Below the pieces are notes generated by a model. That model did no database searches. It saw only the letters and a list, made by a program, of their open reading frames with translations, and was not told where the DNA came from. From the NCBI GenBank assembly GCA_022749755.1, contig CM040453.1, positions 19,725,368 to 19,789,367 of the forward strand: a stretch of DNA of 64,000 nt, read 5' to 3'. Shown piece after piece: positions 25,456-37,137 of the stretch. The number at the start of each line of letters is the position of its first letter. Position 1 is the stretch's first letter. The translations under genes and the position numbers were made by a program. This DNA is from Azadirachta indica (taxonomy: Eukaryota > Streptophyta > Magnoliopsida > Sapindales > Meliaceae).

Positions 25456-26520
25456 TTTACTCTAAGTATTCTTTTAGACAAATTACCGAACACTTGGAAT
25501 GCACACTTTTGCTACCTCCTATCTTGCACTTCAATCCACTTAATCAATCTTCCCTTCACTCCTAAAATACCTCCAAGTGTTTTCCAACTATCAAACTTAA
25601 GATTACTATACCAAAGTTTACTGAAACATTTTGTCGAACATTTGACGTGCACTTTTATTAACTCGCCCAATTTCTAATCCAATCCTTTAAATTTGGGCCA
25701 AAATTATAATGTAAGAACTCAAATACTTTCAAAATACTAATTTCTCTACAACAACCACAACAAATTTTATGAAAAATCAACAATCAAATACTTCAATTTT
25801 CCATTAACATTACACCCCTCAACATTTCTCCATTAGTGTACAATTGGAAGAACAAATTTTCCACTAATGAGAAGTTACCTGAAATTAGTGTGAAAATGCA
25901 ACGTTAGGATTGAATTCTTTTCTCTCACTACACTTTTCCAAATTCTTGCTATGTTGGGAGATTGTAAGTAATTGAGTGTTTAAATTTGGTAAAGAAATAT
26001 GTTGAATGGGTTGATAATTTTGAAATTTGGTATTTGGTATAGTGAATGGGTGTGTAGTAATTGAATTTGGGTGAAGAGTGAAAAAGAGGGAGTGTTTTGT
26101 ATTTGTGTTGGAGGAAGAGGGAAAGTTGGAAACAAACCGAAAAGGGGAATTATATTTAGTTAAGGCAACAAAAAAGGGGCCGCAGCACTCCAAATTATCC
26201 GCGGGCGCCCCAAGCATTCTACCTGCGCGCCCAATTTAGTGCTGAGTGCAATGCGGCCATGCATTTCCCTTGTGCGGCCACAACGCACTTACTGTCTTGC
26301 GCGCGCAGACGCGCAATCTATGATTCGTCTACGCGTGCACGAAAGTTATGTTTTGTTTCTTTTTCTTTTTTTCATTTTTACATTTTTTTAATTTTTTTCT
26401 TTTTCTTTTCTTTTTTCTTCTCTTTTTTTTCTCTCTTCATTTTTTCCCTAACTCCCTTAGTTTAGATTAAACTTGCAAAAATTCTCCACCTACAAAAAAA
26501 AAAAAATACACAATCATCGA
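25456..26520 (-). other. Upstream region of the transposon ORF with a GC-rich island
   Basis: No gene is seen; the ORF at 25885-26217 looks like leader sequence. A conspicuous GC-rich patch at about 26180-26335 contains repeated GCGC and GCGGCC motifs in otherwise AT-rich DNA. A CT-rich run follows at 26345-26450 on the plus strand. Confidence 0.5.
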
Positions 26521-26524
26521 AAAG

Positions 26525-26740
26525 TTGACCTGAAAGGTTTGAAAATCTTACAAATAGGTCCCCTCAGCTTTGCACTTAAGTCCCCTGATGACTTATATTT
26601 TGGTCCGTATTTCTCTAACGTTTTCGCCCTCAAACGTCTTCTTCTTTTAGCCGAATTCAATCATTTTGAGTTAAATTCGTTTTGAATGGCCAATTCTCTC
26701 GTAATTAGCAAAAAATATAACTATAATATAATGTCAAATC
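26525..26740 (-). repeat. Fragment of the gypsy-like LTR
   Basis: Matches the U3 part of the LTR at about 22155-22340 in the same orientation, including AGGTCCCCTCAGCTTTGCAC and the ending GGCCAATTCTC. Only part of the LTR is present, so a complete 5' LTR is not shown. Confidence 0.7.
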
Positions 26741-27189
26741 ACTAATTCCTACATGTATATTGAAATATTACAAATAAAAACAATCATTTGGTTAATATTT
26801 ATATTTTAATTAATGTGTAAAATTTAAAATTTATTTGTAGAGCCTACCAAATTGATCTCTAATGATTGAAATTCTCTTTGATCAAGCAATGGTTTGTTTA
26901 GATCCTTACTCATGCCATAAGCTGCAAATCTGGAGCTGGCATAAAACTAATTACAGCTTGTGAACTAGCATTATTAGAATAAAATTTCTTAACATGAATG
27001 TAAATAATAAACTGAATCTGTGAAAAATTAGCTTGGACCAAGTTCAAGAACTAGAGAAGTACAAAATGCAGCAAAGCATAGTTGATAGTTCATGACTATA
27101 GAGAATTAATTACAAATTAACCAAATTTCTAATTCAAATATAACTATGATAGTATTATTAGTTAACAATTATCCGTACTCGATTAAATA

Positions 27190-27825
27190 TTATCTTAGAA
27201 AATCGATGTTATTATCCAAAAATGACAGGTCTAGAGTCGAAATGTTGTTAAAATACTCTTTGAGAAATGAAATGTTCAGAGACAAACAATCGTCCAAAAC
27301 ATTGAATGATAAATTTGTTGTCTCTCTTTGAAACTCTTGAACTATTGTTGTTGGTTTACCAGCAGGTTTCATTAATGTTTTTTCTTTTTCTGTTTCTTTG
27401 CTAGAATGAGTCCAAAAATTGAGAACAGAAGTTAGAAGTTGAAAAATTGTTAGACTCATCACCCTGTACTATTAATTTGTCTGGATTCCTTGGTCTCACT
27501 CTTTTTTGCTTGACTTTTTGAAAGGGCGGTGTTGAGAAGTTCGTTAAAGTGTTAAGACCCCTAAGCTTAATAGCTGCATTGTCATAAACTCTCGTGGCTT
27601 CTTCAGCTGTATCATAAGTTCCGAGCCATATTCATACTCCTCTATGTTTAATCTCAGCAGCCCATCTACCTTAACGCCGCTGCCGCATGCCACAAAACTT
27701 TTTAATTGGTCATCAACATACTGAAGGATCCATTGAGATTCTCTTCTTGTTATTGGCGAGGACAACAGTGTTACTATTATTACTGGCAGTGAGTTCAATG
27801 TATGTTTCTTTCACATAGCGTTTCA
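27190..27825 (-). pseudogene. CRF-like AP2/ERF gene fragment
   Basis: Reading the minus strand from about 27825, a basic leader (RYVKETYIEL) is followed by an AP2/ERF domain at about 27535-27704. The domain has the pattern [39 protein letters not shown] and [12 protein letters not shown]. The KRYVKE leader and TLTNF border point to the cytokinin-response-factor group. Two stops precede the domain. Another stop stands where the first Trp should be and one where an Arg should be. About four residues are missing after AEIK, and a frameshift follows DSF. The C-terminal acidic part continues to 27190 (DDCLSLNISFLKEYF). ERF proteins are DNA-binding transcription factors; this copy is dead. It lies inside the CACTA element. 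Confidence 0.85.
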
Positions 27826-27829
27826 AACA

Positions 27830-30300
27830 ACCATAACCCCTAACCCCCAATATTTTTAACTTGGCTAATTCTTAAACCAAGTATTTTTATATATATATAT
27901 ATATATATAAATATGTAAGACTTGATTTTTTTCTTCTTTATATTATTAATTAATAATCAAATGTGTACTAATTTGAACAAATTAAAAACAACTCAAAAAA
28001 AGGCTTCTTGTGTTGTCAATATAAGTTTTAAGAGTTGCCCAAAGTTGAGAATGTTCTAAAGTTGAACTTTAGCGTCCCCCCCACCTTGTATTTAAAGTAT
28101 AGTCCTAAAAGTTTTTATATACCTATTTAAAAATTTTAATTAATTACATAATAGAATAATAAAATTTTGATTCCTAAAATTTAATAGAATTACAAAAAAA
28201 AATTATCTTATTAATATTTACAATTTAGTGCCCATTAGCTATAATCTTCCTATATTCTTTTGCTTAATGGATTGAAATGTTAAAATTGAAAAAATAATGA
28301 AACCATTTGTTATTTATTTAATGTTTAGGGACGAAAATATTATCATCCCATATCTTTTATTTTAACAAAGACTCCTTCTATCCCATAATATAAGTTCAAG
28401 ATATTAGCATTAATTTGAATTTGATTTAATCATATAAATAAAAACCTTGAGGCAAACTTTTAATCTTAAATAGTTAAGATTACATATGCATTAATTAAAA
28501 CATATTAATGATGACTGATTATATATATTAAATTAATTTTAATACTTAAAAATGTATAAATTTAATAAATAAAAGTTGTGTAAAATTAAGCGATATACAT
28601 AAATAAAGAAAGAGCACAAAGCAAGTAAAGAATAATGAAAGTAGGAGGTACGCAATGAGTGGATTTGGTAATAAATGAAAAACACAACATTTTATTTTAT
28701 TTTTTTAGTCATTGCAAAAACATAATTTAAAAAAGGTAGAAGTTATAAAAGTAAGAACATACTTGCACTAACTTATAAAATGAAGAAGTCCAAAAATAGT
28801 CGAACACGAAGAACTCATTAGTTCCTTCTCAAGTGGACAAAAATAGTCCAAAATATAAAATATGTTAAGAAATACAAAATGAACTTTAGTGATAATAAAA
28901 AAAATAAATAAATTTAAAAATAATCAAAGTAATATATAATATGTAAATTGATCTTACCTCTTGAATAATGCATCATGATCACAATAATTAATAGTCATAT
29001 AAAGACCAAACAACAGTACATTAACAAAACAAACTCAAACTCAGGCGGCATATTTGTTCTTAAATAATATCTGGATTAACTGCACCTTTCCTAAGAAAAA
29101 AACAGAAAATTCAAAATAAAAATTTAGTAAACTCAAATGATATGGAATTATATGGATATAAAAAATTAAATCAATCAAAATGTCCTATTATTTATCTATT
29201 AAAAATCACTAACAAAATACGTGGATATGATATTTAGAATAATAAATAAATAAAAATAATAATAAATAACTACATAATTAAATAAATAATATCAAATTTA
29301 CGTAATTAAACATATGATGCTTGTTAATTTCACTTGTAAGTAGTAGCAGTAAAGTGAGTGTAGAGAGAAAGACAAGAAGGGAGTGGGAGAGAAAGGCTGT
29401 AAGGACAACGGTTATGAGAGAAAAAGAAAATAGAAGGGAAAGATTTTAGGGTTATAGCTTTTACTGTTATATGATTATTATCAATTAAAATCCAAAATAT
29501 ATAATATAAATAGATATATTATTAAATACATATCTAATAGTTTGTTATATATTAGAAGAGGGAAAGGCTTTGCTTAAAAAGAAATAGAGAGACTAAAATG
29601 TCATTTTTCATTTAACGAAAAAAAGAAATAAGTGAAGTGAAAGATGAAGGACAGCACAAGTAAAAAAAAAAAAAAAAAAGGACAACACAAGTAAAAGAAA
29701 AATGGGGCATGTGCATAAAATAATTTTTTGTGAATCTCTCATTTAACATGGATATGTCCTTTAGTTAATTAAAGTCAAAATGTTATAGATGTCTTTATAT
29801 TTTAAATTGAAAATCTATAATCATTAGATTTTATTTTATTGTTTACTAAAAAAGTTAATAAGACTAAGATAAGATACGTAGCTACTCTTTTAGCCAAAAA
29901 AATATGTTATTTTTGAAACATGATTCTTGCTTAAGAGAAAGCGACAAGATAATTAAATATTATAAATACATTGTAAATAAAATATAATAATTATAAAAAT
30001 ACTAAATTAAAATATATTTTATTTATATAATAATAAATTTATTTGTAATTTATTTTATTTATTTTGTAAGATAAAAAAATATTAAGTTGTTAAATATTGT
30101 AGTACAATATTTATGATTATATACAATTATAAGTATTATACTACAATATATTCTATTTTATAAATTAATATTTATTTATGATTTATTTTATCTATTCTAT
30201 GGTATCTAATTAATATGGAATTATTAATATATTGTAAAACAAATAAATTTATATTTTATTTATAATAGGTTAATAAATATTTAATTAAAGTGTTATAAAA
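27830..30300. other. AT-rich DNA inside the CACTA, no gene seen
   Basis: No ORF with a recognisable domain. There is a (TA)n tract at about 27888-27910. A phrase CTCCTTCTATCCCATAATAT at about 28370 recalls Stowaway-type MITE ends, but I found no partner end. A poly-A run lies at about 29663-29679. Confidence 0.5.
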
Positions 30301-31000
30301 TAAAACTTATTATTATTAATAGCCTTCGAAAGATCAGCACAAAACTTAAGGATGAAGAAATCCTCACCATTAATCTGCTTCTCTCCTATGCACCTTGCAT
30401 AAGCGAACATACTAACTGTTTTTCTTGGATCAAGACCCTGAAACAGATCAACGAACCACATGCATTTGAAAGTAAGCAAATATCTCACAAAATATCAATT
30501 AGTTGATTTTGAGCTCTAAAATTAACACACAAAACTTTACCTGAAGTGGTCGACGCAAGGGTCTCATCGGCTTTTCAATAGTGTAGGCACTAACCCAAGG
30601 TGTATGCCCCCAAACAAGCTTGCCATTACAGCAAGCATGAACCTTATTATCTCCAACTACAAGTTCAACATACCACATATCTAGATTCATCTGCCAAAGC
30701 AAAAATCCAAACCTTCAACTCCAAGTTCAACATACCACATATTTGGATTCATCTGCCAAAGCACAAATCCAAACCTCCAATTGCAAGTTCAATATACCAC
30801 ATCTAGATTCATCTGCCAAAGCATAAACCTACCTGACTCTGTACATCTACAGGCATTCTTATTCTTAACTATCATAATAGTAGTTTTAAACTCTGCAGCT
30901 ACAATCCTAATTTTTCCCATGACATAGGCATTTTTAATATAGTTGTGTAACTTCTGCCCACCGGAGGCATCTGTGTACTGCGCCAACTTGGGAAGAATCA
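30300..31000 (-). pseudogene. DUF620-family gene fragment with retained intron
   Basis: Minus-strand pieces in order read QYTDASGGQKLHNYIKNAY..MGKIRIVAAEF..ESGRFMLWQM, then LDMWYVELVVGDNKVHACCN, GKLVWGHTPW and RPLRRPLQ. After a GTAAAG...TTTCAG intron of about 100 bp comes GLDPRKTVSMFAYARCIGEK, ending INGEDFFILKF. This is the conserved core of plant DUF620 proteins (function unknown; normally several hundred residues). The fragment stops before the usual IRH...GYFSQ part. A 62-bp unit covering MLWQMNLDMWYVEL is repeated almost three times and breaks the frame. A retained intron shows it was copied as DNA, not from mRNA. Confidence 0.85.
30660..30827 (-). repeat. 62-bp tandem repeat inside the DUF620 fragment
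   Basis: Units at 30660-30721, 30722-30783 and about 30784-30827 (partial). Each contains ATACCACAT and GATTCATCTGCCAAAGCA. The unit is not a multiple of three, so each extra copy shifts the reading frame of the host gene fragment. Confidence 0.9.
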
Positions 31001-31468
31001 GTAGAGGAACAGGAATTGATTGAGGAATTGAGGGAATTGTCTTTAAAGAGGGAAATTATTTGCTAATTGTTCAACTAATATAAGCAGGTTTTGGGATTGA
31101 GATTTGGAAATGGAATTGTTGGACAAAGAGATTGATGGCTTGATTAAAAAAATTTGTTTTAGAAAGATGAGTTTCAGTGGCAGAGTTAGGGGGAGAAAGT
31201 GGAAATATGATGATTGGGGTCCCTAGTTATAGATGGGATTGATGGGGTATGATTGTGAGAGATGTTGGAATTAAGTAGATTGAGAGAATTAATAATTGAA
31301 AAGGAAGTATAAAATGATTTAATGGGGTTTAATATTAAAAAATTTTTTTGAGTGGGGTGAGTAAAATAAGTGAATTCATGAGAAAAAGGAAAAAATAGAT
31401 TCCACAAATTTTAGATGTCGGGAGACAAATATCTTTTGTAAAATGGGTGAATTGAAGAGGGTTTTGTG
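31001..31468 (-). other. Probable 5' flank of the DUF620 fragment
   Basis: On the minus strand this region reads like a Pro/Ser-rich leader and AT-rich upstream DNA. No separate domain is recognised in the ORF at 31186-31407. Confidence 0.4.
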
Positions 31469-31666
31469 TTAGGTTAGTAGAGCAAGCATGTTTGGGAGAT
31501 TAGCTTTTTTTCTTGCTTTATACTTAACATACCCTTCAAAGTTAATGAGTTTTTCATGCAGTTCTTCAAACATATTGGGACCTTCATGAACATACATAGC
31601 TGAGCAGAGATCCTTATAGTCATCATCAACACCATTTAAGATATTCAATACAAGATCATCATACAT
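31469..31666 (-). pseudogene. Copia gag fragment
   Basis: 65 codons with the copia gag signature DDLVLNILNGVDDDYKDL, then FEELHEKLINFEGYVK. In complete copia gag proteins this motif precedes the zinc knuckle. No LTR or other gag part is seen next to it, so it is an isolated relic between the DUF620 fragment and the LTR fragments. Confidence 0.75.
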
Positions 31667-31739
31667 ATATGATTTAATTAATTTAATATTATATTGGTTG
31701 AATGTATTGCCTTAGATAAAATGAAGCAATTATGAATAA

Positions 31740-32410
31740 TTTTTTAATTGATTGTAGTGGGTGCTATGGAGCCAAAAACCGCTCAGAAGCGTGAGTATGA
31801 TTGAAGGGGTAGTACAGTTGATGGAGCGGCCGCACCATTCATTTTGCCAAAAGCAAGATGAATGGCGCCGCCGCGCCACCTTATGGCACCGCCGCGCCAT
31901 ACGTTCTGCCTAAGGTAGAATGCATGGCACTAGCGCGCTAACTCTTGGCGCAACCACGCCAAGCAAAGCTAACCTGCAAGGTTTGAAAACCTTACAAATA
32001 GGTCCCTTCAACTTTGCAAATAAGTCCCTTGGTGACTTGCGTTTTGGTCCGTACCTTTTTTACGTTTTCGTCCCCGAACCTCTTCCTTTTTTAGCTGCAT
32101 TTAATTATTTCAAGTCAAATTCACTTTGAATGGCTAATTCTCTCGTGATTTACAAAAAATACAACCAAAAGACATTAAATATTGATGTAAGCAGAGGATT
32201 AAACAAACAAATCAAATTAAAGAGTAAATAAATTAAACTTTTATTTTTTAATTGATTGCAGTAGGTGTTGAGGCGCCAAAAACCACACAGGGGCGCTAGT
32301 ATAATTAAAGAGGTGGTGCGATCATGCTATTGATGGTGCGATCGCATCATGTATTCGTCCGCGCCAAAAACCAATTTTCTCGTGATCTGCAAAAGATATA
32401 ACCAAAATTG
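31740..32410 (-). repeat. Tandem pieces of the gypsy-like LTR with GC-rich motifs
   Basis: The LTR U3 block (as at 22095-22430) occurs at about 31940-32240. A leader containing AGCCAAAAACC(G/A)C(T/A)CAG occurs twice, near 31770 and 32270 (about 505 bp apart). A short third piece of the LTR lies near 32370-32410. GC-rich motifs such as GGCGCCGCCGCGCCA stand out at 31866-31880 against an AT-rich background. Confidence 0.7.
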
Positions 32411-32501
32411 GGTTTATATTATTAATTGATAGTTGTTTTTGTATGACAATGATGTTGTTTAACTTGAAGATAAATTATTGTAATATGCAGATTGCATTAG
32501 A

Positions 32502-32775
32502 ATGGAAATCAAGCTATCAAAATTTAAGAGGATTTATGTGTTTTGTGGTAGTAGTCCTAGAAACAAGACTAGTTATAAAGATGCTGCTATTGAACTTAGC
32601 ATTTAGCTCATTGCACGAAATATTGATCTTGTTTATGGAGGTGGAAATATTGGTTTGATGGGTATGATCTCTCAAACTATTTATGATGGTGGATGCCATT
32701 TCATTGGAGTTATTCCGGAAACATTATTGTCTAAGGAGATAATATTGGAAACTAATATAGTCAATAATAATGAAT
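32502..32775 (+). pseudogene. LOG (cytokinin riboside phosphoribohydrolase) fragment
   Basis: From ATG at 32502 the frame reads MEIKLSKFKRIYVFCGSSPR, then KDAAIEL. After a stop (TAG at 32604) it continues [20 protein letters not shown] and [13 protein letters not shown]. This is the N-terminal third of a LONELY GUY enzyme, which releases free active cytokinins from their nucleotides. The catalytic PGGxGTxxE region, expected further on, is absent, and the homology ends near 32775. Only the one stop breaks the frame, so the copy is younger or less mutated than the ERF fragment. TGCAG at about 32486-32490 just before it could be an intron acceptor in the leader. Confidence 0.87.
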
Positions 32776-32959
32776 TGTATAATAATTAATTGTCAATATT
32801 TTATTCTTATGTAATTTAATGATTATAGCTAATGAGTAGTAGGACATAATTTCTTTCTTTTTTGTTTTGATTATGTTTGTTGTATATATATTGGAATCCA
32901 ATGAAAAATAAACTATTCTTTTTTCCAATTGAATATTCTCTCTTTCTACTTTTTGATTG

Positions 32960-33640
32960 AATATTCTTGTTTAGACATTAAAATCGAGTAGCCAAATTTA
33001 AATATTAAATGATAATTAAATAAAAAAGTTAGAAACATAATTATTAAAAGATAATAAAAAGCTAAAATAAAATTATTAAAGGTAACTAATATAAATAAAA
33101 TTATTATAATATTAATAATATAATATAAAATTAAAACTAAAAGTATTCTGTTTTGGTGGATTTTGCGATGTCATAATTGCAATAGTTTTGCCAACTCTAA
33201 CTGCTGCTTGCTACTATATGTTGCTAGTTCTGTTATGAGCTATTTGTTACTAAGATACATTTTTTGCTATTGTAATTGGTTTGCTATTTTGCTTCTCCTC
33301 TGCTAATGTTTTGTTGGTTGCTCTTGGGATTTACTGCTCTCGGATATCTTCAGCCAGTTCTCTAAGGATGCAATTGACTCTCTAACTTACAATTTTTGTT
33401 AGTAGCTACTATGTATTTGGCTGTTACTGCTTCTACTATTTGTTGCTAATGCTGTGTTTTGGTTTTTGTTTTGTTGTTGCTAGGAACTGATGTTGGCTGG
33501 TTGTGCTGCATTTATGTACTGTTGCTGGAATTAATCTTTCTCCTCTGGTGGTCTCTAGTAATTAAGCTTCTCACCACTGGTCTCTAGCACTACAGCAGCA
33601 ATTTGGTCCGCTTTGTAAGTCTCTAATATCATCTCTAATA
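32960..33640 (+). repeat. Leader region duplicated ahead of both CACTA genes
   Basis: Similar in order to 37725-38560. Shared blocks include AATTATTAAAGGTA.TTAATATAAATAAAATTA, ATCAATCTTTCTCCTCTG and GCTTCTCACCACTGGTCTCTAG. The 33.1-33.6 kb part is TGCTGCT-rich. Each copy lies upstream of one of the two transposase genes, so this is probably their shared type of 5' leader or promoter. Confidence 0.65.
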
Positions 33641-33707
33641 TAAAAATATATTGTCATAAATTAGAAATAATGTGTATTAACACTTTTTAGTGATTATATT
33701 TTCAGAA

Positions 33708-36700
33708 TGGATAAATCTTGGATGACTATGGAGAGAAGGTGTAGAAGGCGTAGATAATTTCTTAAAATTTGTATTACGTCATTCAAGGAATCCTAATGCC
33801 ATACATTGTCCAAGCATAAAGTGTGGCAATTTCAAAGTGCACACTATTATGGAGATAAAAAGCATTTATTTTTTAATGGTATTCATAAAAGTTATCGCAC
33901 TTGAATTGGACATGGAGAATCATGTGATTATAGGGCAGATTTACCAAATGTGGAGCAGTCATATTTTGAATATTATGGTAATGATGATGGGATAGATAAT
34001 GCTAGAGAGATGGTGTATGTTGCACAAGATAACTGTAATAGTAATCCAGAAGTTTTTCAAAAGTTGTTAGATGATGCTGAGAAGCCATTGTATTTTGGTT
34101 GTACAAAATATATCAAACTGTGTGCTTTGATAAAGTTGTACAACCTAAAAACAAAATATGGATTTTCTGACCAATGTTTTTCTGATTTGTTGAAATTATT
34201 TGCTAACATGTTATCAAGTAATAATGAGTTGCCCCTATTAATGTATGAAGAAAAGAAGATACTTAATGCATTTAGCGTGGAATATGAAAAGATACATGTT
34301 TGTCCCAATAATTGTATATTATACAGAAAACAGTTTCAAGATGCAACTATATGTCCTCAATGTGAAGTGTTAAGATGGAAGCTTAACAAGAATTCAACTG
34401 AGCCAAAGAACAATGTGCCCGCCAAGGTTTTATGGTATTTTCCACCGATCCCTCAATTTAGAAGAATGTTTCAAAGTTGCAGAAATAGCAAAGAATTTGA
34501 CATGGCATGCTAATGTGGGGGAAATTGATGGTACACTATGACATCCTTCTGATTCCCCAACATGGAGGCTAGTTGATGACTCTTGGCCAGATTTTGCTAT
34601 TGATTCAAGAAACCTTCGACTTGCACTTGCAGCTGATGAAATTAACCCACATAATTCTCTTAGTAGTAGGTATAGTTGTTGGCCTATTATGATAATAACT
34701 TATAATCTTCTACCATGGTTATGTATGAAAAGAAAATTTATGATGCTAACTTTATTGATATTTGGGCCCAAACAACCTGAAAACAACATTGATGTTTATT
34801 TGCAACCACTGATTAATGATCTAAAACAACTGTGGGAGGAAGGTATTTCGGCATATCGTAAAGAGCACTTCAAGTTAAGAGCAATATTGCTATGGACAAT
34901 AAATGATTTTCCAGCATATGGCAATTTATCCAAGCATAGAGTGAAAGGATATTATGCATGTTCAGTGTGCAGTGAAGAAACCGATTGGTGCAGGTTAAAA
35001 CACAGCAAAAAGATGTCTTATCTGGGTCACAGAAGATTTTTGCCTCCACATCATTCATATAGGAAGCAAAAGAAGGCTTTTGATGGTGAACAGGAATTAA
35101 GAAAAGCTCCAAAACCATTAACAGGTGAAGAAATATTAAAAAAAATTGTAGGGGTACATTTTTCCCAAGGAAAACGCAAGCATCATGTTACAAGTTCTAA
35201 TGGTAGTACTATAAGTTGTTGGAAGAAAAAGTCAATTTTTTTTCAGTTAAAATATTGAAAATCTTTTTATATTTAACATATTTTAGATGTTATGCACATT
35301 GAGAAAAATGTCTGCGATAACTATAAAATGTGTGCGATAACATAGTTGGTACACTATTGAATAATTTAGGTAAAACCAAAGATGGACTTGCATCTCGATT
35401 AGATCTTAAAGAGATAGGGTTAAGGAATAAGTTGGTGGCACTTATAGAGACAACAAAAGGGATACTTTTACCGCCAGCATGTTACACAATGTCTACAGAT
35501 AGAAAAAAAAGATTTTGTAAAACGTTATTTAATGCAAAGGTTCCAAAAAGATACTCATTAAATTTTAGAAATGTTGTTTCAATGAAAGATTGCAAGCTCT
35601 ATGGTCTAAAGTCTCACGACTGTTATGCATTGATGCAACAATTATTGCCTGTGGCAATTCGCTCTATGTTACCTAAGCATGTTAGGTTTGTAATTACTAG
35701 CTTTTGCTTCTTACTTAATATGTTATGCAAAAAAGCAATAAATGTGGCAAAAGTTGATGAGATACAAACTAGTATTGTGTTGACCTTATGTATACCTGAA
35801 AAATATTTTTCTTTGTCATTTTTTGATATAATAGTTCATTTAATAATGCATCTTGTTGGAGAAGTTAAACTATGCAGACCAATTTATCTGCGATGGATGT
35901 ACCTATTTGAACGGTTCATGAAAGTTTTGAAAGGTTATATGAGGAATCGTAATCACCCAAAAGGATGTATTGCAGAAGAAGCTATTGAGTTTTACACAAA
36001 ATACTTATCTAATGTAGATGCAATTGGAATCCCATCTGGTCAAGTTTATAAAAGTGATTCTATTGGTAGGCCACTATCAGGAGGTAAGGTTGAGACTATT
36101 GATCGTATTCAATAGGAGCAAGCTCATCGATAAAACACAAGTGAAGTTCAACCGTATATTGAGTAAGTTATAAAATTTCATTCATTTGTTATTTGAAAAT
36201 TAATTATCTAGGTCTAAAAAATATATATAACATTACTTTTTATTTTATATGTTAGGGAACACATAGAGCTATTAAGACTAAAGCATCGAAAAAAATCTAA
36301 AGGAAAGAAGTGGTTACAAGATGAGCACAACTGCACGTTTATTTATTAGTTGTGTGACAAAGTAAATGCTAGCTAATATTTAGTATTACTATTAAGGTAC
36401 TAAAATAAATCATCTATACAAAATTAACCATTTTTTATAATTCTTATATGTGTGCAAATAGCTCATGAGTTAAGTCATTCAAATAATAATATATCGGAAA
36501 ACTTACGGTAGATAGCACATAGACCGTGATTTGAAACTGTAAAATATCAAGGTTATGATGTCAACAAATATCGTTACCATGTAAAAGGAAGAGATACTCA
36601 ACGTGTACATCAAAACGGTGGAGTAAGCATAATTGCGAATACCATGCAAATTGCAAGCTTCAAAGATAAAAATCAACTATTTTGAATATGTCCTTTTATG

Positions 36701-37086
36701 GAGTTATTCAAGAAATTTGGGATTTAAATTATAACAAGTTTAAAATTCCAATATTTAAGTGTGATTGGGTGGATAGTGGTAATGGGATCAAAGTAGATGA
36801 GTTAGGCTGTGTATTAGTTGGCCTTAATAAGACTAGGCATAAATCTTACCAATTTATTTTGGCATCACAAGCAAAGCAAATATTTTATATACAAGATTCA
36901 GTTGATGCGAGATGGTCAACTATACAAGTACGCCTTTAGAAGGATTATGACTATGACAATGATGAGCTGGGTGACACTATCATAGAGCATCAATGTTTCA
37001 CTCCTTCATTACCAAATTTAGAATTAATTGATTTATTCAGTGAGAATGATGCAACCTATGCTCGTGCAGATTGTGAGGGTACTTGA
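33708..37086 (+). pseudogene. CACTA TNP2-type transposase (decayed)
   Basis: Starts at MDKSWMTMERR (33708) with the transposase-associated N-terminal domain (HLFFNGIHKSY). This is followed by a Transposase_21-like core: CPNNCILYRKQ, ICPQCEVLRW and KVLWYFPPIPQFRRMF in 33950-34513, then DDSWPDFAIDSRNLRLALA and NDFPAYGNLSKHRVKGYYAC up to 35258. A DUF4218-like part follows at 35330-36115 (MQQLLPVAIRSMLPKHVR, MRNRNHPKGCIAEEAIEFY). The C-terminal DUF4216-like part lies at 36682-36939 (FKCDWVD, FILASQAKQIFYIQD). Several stops and frameshifts break it; some gaps may be introns. It would have catalysed transposition of the CACTA. Confidence 0.85.
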
Positions 37087-37137
37087 ATTGAAAATATTAT
37101 GAGCAAATAGGCATGTTCTTATTTTTTTTTATTTATT

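Noticed and set aside
25885..26217. 110-codon minus-strand ORF ahead of the transposon protein
   Set aside because: Ser/Thr/Pro-rich text without a domain in a leader region; it looks like untranslated sequence.
28368..28660. Stowaway-type MITE suggested by CTCCTTCTATCCCATAATAT
   Set aside because: No matching inverted end was found downstream, so only a single end-like phrase supports it.
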